Made by a program: the position numbers and the translations under genes
Origin: Glycomyces harbinensis
Lineage (GTDB): Bacteria; Actinomycetota; Actinomycetes; Mycobacteriales; Micromonosporaceae
Reading direction: 5' to 3'
Length of the DNA: 64,000 bases
Assembly (NCBI RefSeq): GCF_900101745.1
Contig: NZ_FNAD01000013.1
Location: 112,525-176,524, forward strand
Notes under the pieces: generated by a model
What the model was told of the DNA's origin: nothing
Database searches by the model: none
The model's input: the letters and a program-made list of their open reading frames with translations, nothing else
In this document: piece by piece, positions 60,469 to 64,000 of the stretch
How positions within the stretch are numbered: position 1 is the stretch's first letter
Layout of the letters: every line of letters starts with the position of its first letter

Positions 60469-62376
60469 TCAGCCGCGCCTCGGCGGGGTGCCGAAGACCG
60501 GGCGGTACTCGGCGAACTCGGTGGTGAACAGCGCCAGCCCCTCGGTGATGCCCGGGAGGCGGCGCTCCAGGCCGTGGACCGCCTCGGTCGGCATGAAGCC
60601 GGAGACGTACCCGGTCGTCTCGGTCGAGAACTGGCCCTTGATGTCCGAGCGGGCCTCGCCGAGCGCCTTCAGGACCGCGTTGCCCGTCCCGGCCGGGAAC
60701 TCCACGTCGAAGCGGTTGACCGGCTCGCACACCGTCGTGCCCGCCTCCTTGAGCATCTCGTCGAGCAGGAACTTCGTGACCTCGCGGAAGTCGCCAGCGG
60801 TGCTCGCCCGTCCGATGTAGCCGGTGGCGGTCAGGTACACGCGGCAATCCCTCACGGCCCAGCCGAAGACGCCGCGCCGCAGCACCTCGTGGACGGTCTC
60901 CTCCACGGCGTTGCGCAGCGCCCGCGTCAGCGAGCCGCGCTCGACCTCCAGCCCGTACGCCAGGCCCGAACCCGGCTCGCCGGGCTCCAGCCGCAGCCCC
61001 ACGGTCGCCAGGTGCGGGGTCTGCTGCCACGGCCCCATCTCGTGCAGCGCCGAGACGACCGCGTTCGGACGCTCGATGTGGATCGCCCGCGTCTCCTCGA
61101 ACGCGACGCCGATCCCGAACTCCTCCAACAGGAGCGAGGCCACGACCTCCTTCTGGACCTCCCCGTAGAGGCGGATCGCCATCTCCTCGGACAACTCGTC
61201 CAAGTGCGGGTCGACCAGCGGATCGCGTTCGGCCAGGCTCAGCAGGGCCCGGTTCAGGGGGACGCGGTCGGCCGGCCGCGCCGGGCGCACCGTCGTCTCC
61301 AGCGTCGGCGGCGTGAAGAACCCGCCGGCCGCCAGCTCGTCGGGCGAGCCGATCGCGTCGCCGATGCGCACGTCGACCAGGCCCCGCACCTTCGCGATGC
61401 TCCCCGGCTCGGCGACCGCGGTCACGGTCGACGTGCCGGTCGCGAACACCTCGACCCCGGTCACCTTGCCCTCGAACGACTCCACCACGCCGCGCTCGCC
61501 CCGGCGGAACACCGCCAGGTGCTCGCGCGGAGCGATCCGGCCGCCGCGCAGGCGGATATAGGCGACCTTCTGGCCCGCCGCCCCGTGCTCCACTTTGAAC
61601 ACCGTCCCGCGCGGCTCCCCGTGCACGTCGCGGACGGGCGCGGGCAGGTACCGGCGGACGCCCTCGGTCAGCGCCGCGACCCCCGCGCCGGTCACCGCCG
61701 ACCCGAAGTACACCGGGTGCGCCCGGCCCGAGCGCACCTGCGCGGCGAGCTCGCCGTCGCAGTCGAGCGACTCGGGGCGTTCGACGTACTCGGCCAGGAA
61801 GTCGTCCGACCCCTCGGTCAGCATCTCCACGGCCCGCTCGGTGAACTCGGGCCGCGCGAACGAGAACGCCTCGACCGACGCCGCCTTCGTCCCGATCGCG
61901 CGCACCGCGCCCATCGGCAGCAGCCGCGGACTCAGCTTCGCGGCCAGGTCCTCGAGCAGGTCCGCCTCGCGGGCGCCGCGGCGGTCGACCTTGTTGACGA
62001 ACAGGAGCGTCGGCACGCCGAGCCGCTCCAGCGTGCGGAACAGGACCCGCGTCTGGGCCTGGACGCCCTCGACGGCCGAGACGACCAGCACCGCGCCGTC
62101 GAGCACCCGCAGCGCCCGCTCCACCTCGGCGATGAAGTCGGTGTGCCCGGGCGTGTCGATGAGATTGACCGTGAGGCCGCCCAAGCGGAACGCGACGACC
62201 GCCGACTGGATGGTGATCCCTCGGCGCCGCTCCAGGTCCATGGAGTCGGTCTGCGTGCTGCCGGAGTCGACGCTGCCGACGTGGTCGATGATCCCCGCGT
62301 CGAACAGCAGCCGTTCGGTCAGGCTGGTCTTACCGGCGTCGACATGGGCGAGAATCCCTAGATTGAGATACGACAT
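60469..62376 (-). CDS. Tet(M)-type ribosomal protection GTPase
   Basis: 635 residues (Tet(M) is 639). G motifs: AHVDAGKTS (10-18), the switch I RRRGITIQS (T55), DTPGHTD (74-80) and NKVD (128-131), then EF-G-like domains II-V (GTVFKVEHGAAGQKVAYIRL; RLYGEVQKEVVASLLLEEFG; SYELLAVL-like features absent). ALREVTKFLL-type domain IV and a C-terminal tail follow. Such proteins displace tetracyclines from the ribosome; in actinomycetes they are often intrinsic (OtrA-like). An overlapping short upstream reading frame with its own strong RBS precedes it, so expression may depend on leader translation. Confidence 0.87.
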   Translation of the reverse strand: MSYLNLGILAHVDAGKTSLTERLLFDAGIIDHVGSVDSGSTQTDSMDLERRRGITIQSAVVAFRLGGLTVNLIDTPGHTDFIAEVERALRVLDGAVLVVSAVEGVQAQTRVLFRTLERLGVPTLLFVNKVDRRGAREADLLEDLAAKLSPRLLPMGAVRAIGTKAASVEAFSFARPEFTERAVEMLTEGSDDFLAEYVERPESLDCDGELAAQVRSGRAHPVYFGSAVTGAGVAALTEGVRRYLPAPVRDVHGEPRGTVFKVEHGAAGQKVAYIRLRGGRIAPREHLAVFRRGERGVVESFEGKVTGVEVFATGTSTVTAVAEPGSIAKVRGLVDVRIGDAIGSPDELAAGGFFTPPTLETTVRPARPADRVPLNRALLSLAERDPLVDPHLDELSEEMAIRLYGEVQKEVVASLLLEEFGIGVAFEETRAIHIERPNAVVSALHEMGPWQQTPHLATVGLRLEPGEPGSGLAYGLEVERGSLTRALRNAVEETVHEVLRRGVFGWAVRDCRVYLTATGYIGRASTAGDFREVTKFLLDEMLKEAGTTVCEPVNRFDVEFPAGTGNAVLKALGEARSDIKGQFSTETTGYVSGFMPTEAVHGLERRLPGITEGLALFTTEFAEYRPVFGTPPRRG

Positions 62377-62437
62377 TGACAGTCCTCAGAGGCGAGATCG
62401 GCTGGTTTCGGATGAAGCACTCCGAAGTTCGGCGCAT
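62330..62437 (-). CDS. 35-residue leader peptide overlapping the Tet(M)-like start
   Basis: ATG 62437 is preceded by GGAAAGGGAGA at ideal spacing and opens a 35-codon frame (MRRTSECFIRNQPISPLRTV..., ending in an Arg-rich SRPCRRR). It runs past the GTPase start codon at 62376 and stops 47 bases inside that gene in another frame. The GTPase has its own weaker SD (GAGG). The layout resembles leader ORFs that control antibiotic-resistance genes by stalling or by ribosome arrival; no coding homology is claimed. Confidence 0.6.
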   Translation of the reverse strand: MRRTSECFIRNQPISPLRTVNVVSQSRDSRPCRRR

Positions 62438-62558
62438 GGCGATCTCCCTTTCCGGGCAGGACTGACACGTCGATCCGACGATGCGCACGACGGTAGGGGC
62501 CCCGGCGGGACCGCGCAACCGAATTTCGGCCGCGCACCGGCGCGATAGCATCCGCGGT

Positions 62559-63755
62559 ATGGGCACGAGTGAGGGAACCTTCCAGCAGGCCTTGACGGCC
62601 GCCGACGTGGACGCCGCCAACGACCTGACCCGGCGCTGGCTCGCCGCCCGCGCCGAAGTCCCGGCCGCCGCCTCCGGCCTCGGCGTCTGGCCGCTCCTGG
62701 CCGTCCTCGCCACCGGCGCGGCGGCCGCGACCCGGGACGAGCTCCTCGCCGCCGCCGCGCTCGACGCCGACCGCGCCGCCACCGTCCCCGCCTCCCTCCT
62801 GGCCGCGGCCAGGGACGCTCCGGCGATCAGTCTCGCCCTCGCCGTCTGGGCCGGCGAGCGCGTCACCCTCGACCCCGAATGGGTCGCGGGCCTGCCCGTG
62901 GACGCGGTCGGCTCGCTCACCGGCGACCCCGCCGCGGACAAGGCCGCCCTCGACGCCTGGGCCTCACGCAACACCCAGGGCCTCATCGAGCGGATGCCCC
63001 TCGACTTCACCCAGCCCATCGACCTCGTCCTGGCCAGCGCCCTCGCCGTGCGCACCACCTGGACCACCCCGTTCGCCGACCACAGCCGCGCCTTCGCGAC
63101 CGGCCCCTGGTCGGGTCTCGGCCGCTGCCGGACCCTCAACGCCGTGCTCCACGACGACGTGCTGCGCGTCGCCGACCACGCCTCCGTCCTCACTGTGCGC
63201 GGCGACGGCGACATCGACGTCCTCCTCGGCCTCGGCCGCGACGACCTCCCGCCCCACGCGGTCATGGACGCCCTCCTCGACGCCAACGACCCCGCCTGGG
63301 GCCGCTCGGCGACCGAGCTGTCCATAGGGGACCGCGCCGTGGGCGTCCAGGTCGCCCAGTACATGGGCACGCGGCCCCAGGCCGGACCCGAGATCGACGT
63401 CCAGGCCGTCCGCTTCAAACTCGACGCCGACCTCGACCTCAGCGAGGACGCCGCCGCACTCGGCCTGGAACTCGCCGCCGACGAGCAGCGCGCCCGCTTC
63501 GACCGCCTCGCGGCCGAACCGGTCTACGTCAGCCAGGCCCGCCAGACCTGCACGGCCGAGTTCAGCGCCACCGGCTTCGAGGCCGCCGCGGTCACCGCGA
63601 TCGCGATGGCCCGCGCCGCCGGCCTCCCGAAGCGCGACCACCGCCGCGTCAAGACCTCCGTCGCGTTCGACCGGCCCTTCGCCTACCTCGCCAGGCACCG
63701 CCCGACCGGCCTCGTGCTCGTCGCCGGCTGGGTCGCCGAACCCGAACGGGTCTAG
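62559..63755 (+). CDS. Serpin-like protein
   Basis: 398 residues from ATG 62559. ANDLTRRWLAARAEVPAAAS and LGVWPLLAVLATGAAAATRD match the start of the serpin fold. ASRNTQGLIERMPLDFTQPI DLVLASALAVRTTWTTPF covers the breach region. The reactive-centre segment is the Ala-rich EFSATGFEAAAVTAIAMARA, and VAFDRPFAYLARHRPTGLVL VAGWV is the closing strand. No signal peptide, so it may be cytoplasmic. The sequence is divergent and the hinge unusual, so inhibitor activity is uncertain. TAGCAT seven bases before the ATG fits a leaderless message. Confidence 0.75.
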   Translation: MGTSEGTFQQALTAADVDAANDLTRRWLAARAEVPAAASGLGVWPLLAVLATGAAAATRDELLAAAALDADRAATVPASLLAAARDAPAISLALAVWAGERVTLDPEWVAGLPVDAVGSLTGDPAADKAALDAWASRNTQGLIERMPLDFTQPIDLVLASALAVRTTWTTPFADHSRAFATGPWSGLGRCRTLNAVLHDDVLRVADHASVLTVRGDGDIDVLLGLGRDDLPPHAVMDALLDANDPAWGRSATELSIGDRAVGVQVAQYMGTRPQAGPEIDVQAVRFKLDADLDLSEDAAALGLELAADEQRARFDRLAAEPVYVSQARQTCTAEFSATGFEAAAVTAIAMARAAGLPKRDHRRVKTSVAFDRPFAYLARHRPTGLVLVAGWVAEPERV

Positions 63756-63910
63756 TGCGTGTTCGGGAATCCCGGGCGGTCGCTGTCCGGTCCGCTCGCC
63801 GCGTTGTCGGCCCTCCGAATACAACACCGGTATTCGGAGGGCCTTCCGCCTTGCGAGCGAACGAACGGCCCCGGATACCGCCTCACCGGGGATTCCCGAA
63901 CATGCCCTAG
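63752..63910. mobile_element. MITE-like inverted-repeat element bounded by CTAG, at the serpin stop codon
   Basis: Outer arms of 22 bases (63752-63773 and 63889-63910) match at 20 positions when one is complemented (core GTTCGGGAATCCC), each ending in CTAG. Inside lies a perfect 14-bp hairpin (GGCCCTCCGAATAC, 63809-63822, with 63830-63843). The left CTAG contains the serpin TAG stop. No coding capacity is seen. The arm start is shared with the palindrome at 34345-34376. It may also act as terminator. Confidence 0.5.
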
Positions 63911-63919
63911 CCTTGATTT

Positions 63920-64000
63920 TTAACCTTTGGTGCTGGTCAGGTGCTGTTCTCGCTCTCTCATGGTTTTTTCGCGTTTGGCTTTCTTGCCCGGGTCGCGGAT
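63920..64000 (-). CDS. C-terminal fragment of an unidentified gene (window edge)
   Basis: The last 26 codons read IRDPGKKAKREKTMREREQH... and end with TAA. The stretch is Lys/Arg/Glu-rich and clearly less GC-rich than its surroundings (runs such as GAAAAAACC), suggesting a foreign gene such as an insertion-sequence transposase or a small basic protein. Too little is visible to name it, and coding itself is not certain. Confidence 0.3.
   Translation of the reverse strand: MRDPGKKAKREKTMREREQHLTSTKG

Noticed and set aside
59926..62361. 811-codon plus-strand reading frame
   Set aside because: Antisense to the Tet(M)-type GTPase, whose G1-G4 motifs are intact.

Overview
The window is high-G+C actinomycete chromosome. 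Codon third positions are almost all G or C, many genes start with GTG, stop/start overlaps (ATGA, GTGA) are common, and several genes look leaderless. The mix of Tat-exported wall enzymes, an IclR-controlled glycerol operon (gyl type), LacI-controlled sugar ABC operons and CBM2/PL/GH secreted enzymes suits a soil or plant-associated mycelial actinomycete. A Glycomyces/Stackebrandtia-like bacterium is a guess; the sequence alone does not settle the genus. There is no rRNA or tRNA gene, CRISPR array, phage module or intact insertion sequence. No gene-free stretch reaches 300 bases; the longest (42014-42309, 296 bases) holds terminators.

Layout. 1-6.9 kb: partial lipid kinase, a large secreted PL1-CBM-PL9 pectate lyase, a GlxA-type regulator, two small membrane proteins, a small helical protein and an APH-fold phosphotransferase. 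7-13 kb: two VOC proteins, a secreted GH30 endo-1,6-galactanase, a quinone-reductase-like flavoprotein divergent from an AraC regulator, an unrecognised protein and an NAD-dependent epimerase. 13-29 kb: a 16-kb minus-strand cluster that looks like a complete peptidoglycan (muropeptide) salvage pathway. An oligopeptide ABC importer is followed by M55 D-aminopeptidase, M20 dipeptidase, S9 peptidase and LdcA, all without signal peptides. Then come NagZ, NamZ and an AmiE-like amidase, all three with Tat-type signals. 29-34 kb: aspartate 4-decarboxylase between two AspT-type Asp:Ala exchangers. 34-37 kb: an SMP-30 lactonase and a CBM2-linked metzincin protease. 37-42 kb: IclR regulator plus glpF-glpK-glpD.

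42-50 kb: three regulator-plus-target pairs (ArsR/MFS, TetR/DUF4267, WYL/UvrA-like) with an acetyltransferase and an ECF sigma factor. 50-57 kb: a LacI-SBP-permease-permease-GH42 beta-galactosidase operon. 57-60 kb: a three-subunit amino-acid (opine/hydroxyproline-type) dehydrogenase operon. 60-64 kb: a Tet(M)-type ribosomal protection protein preceded by an overlapping 35-codon leader, a serpin-like protein, and a MITE-like inverted-repeat element at the serpin stop codon.

The strongest leads for new biology are the muropeptide salvage cluster, which joins the Bacillus NagZ/NamZ/AmiE set to a peptide importer and a cytoplasmic D,L-peptide degradation line; the leader that overlaps the Tet(M)-like start codon; and two related CTAG-bounded palindromic elements sitting exactly on TAG stop codons 29 kb apart.
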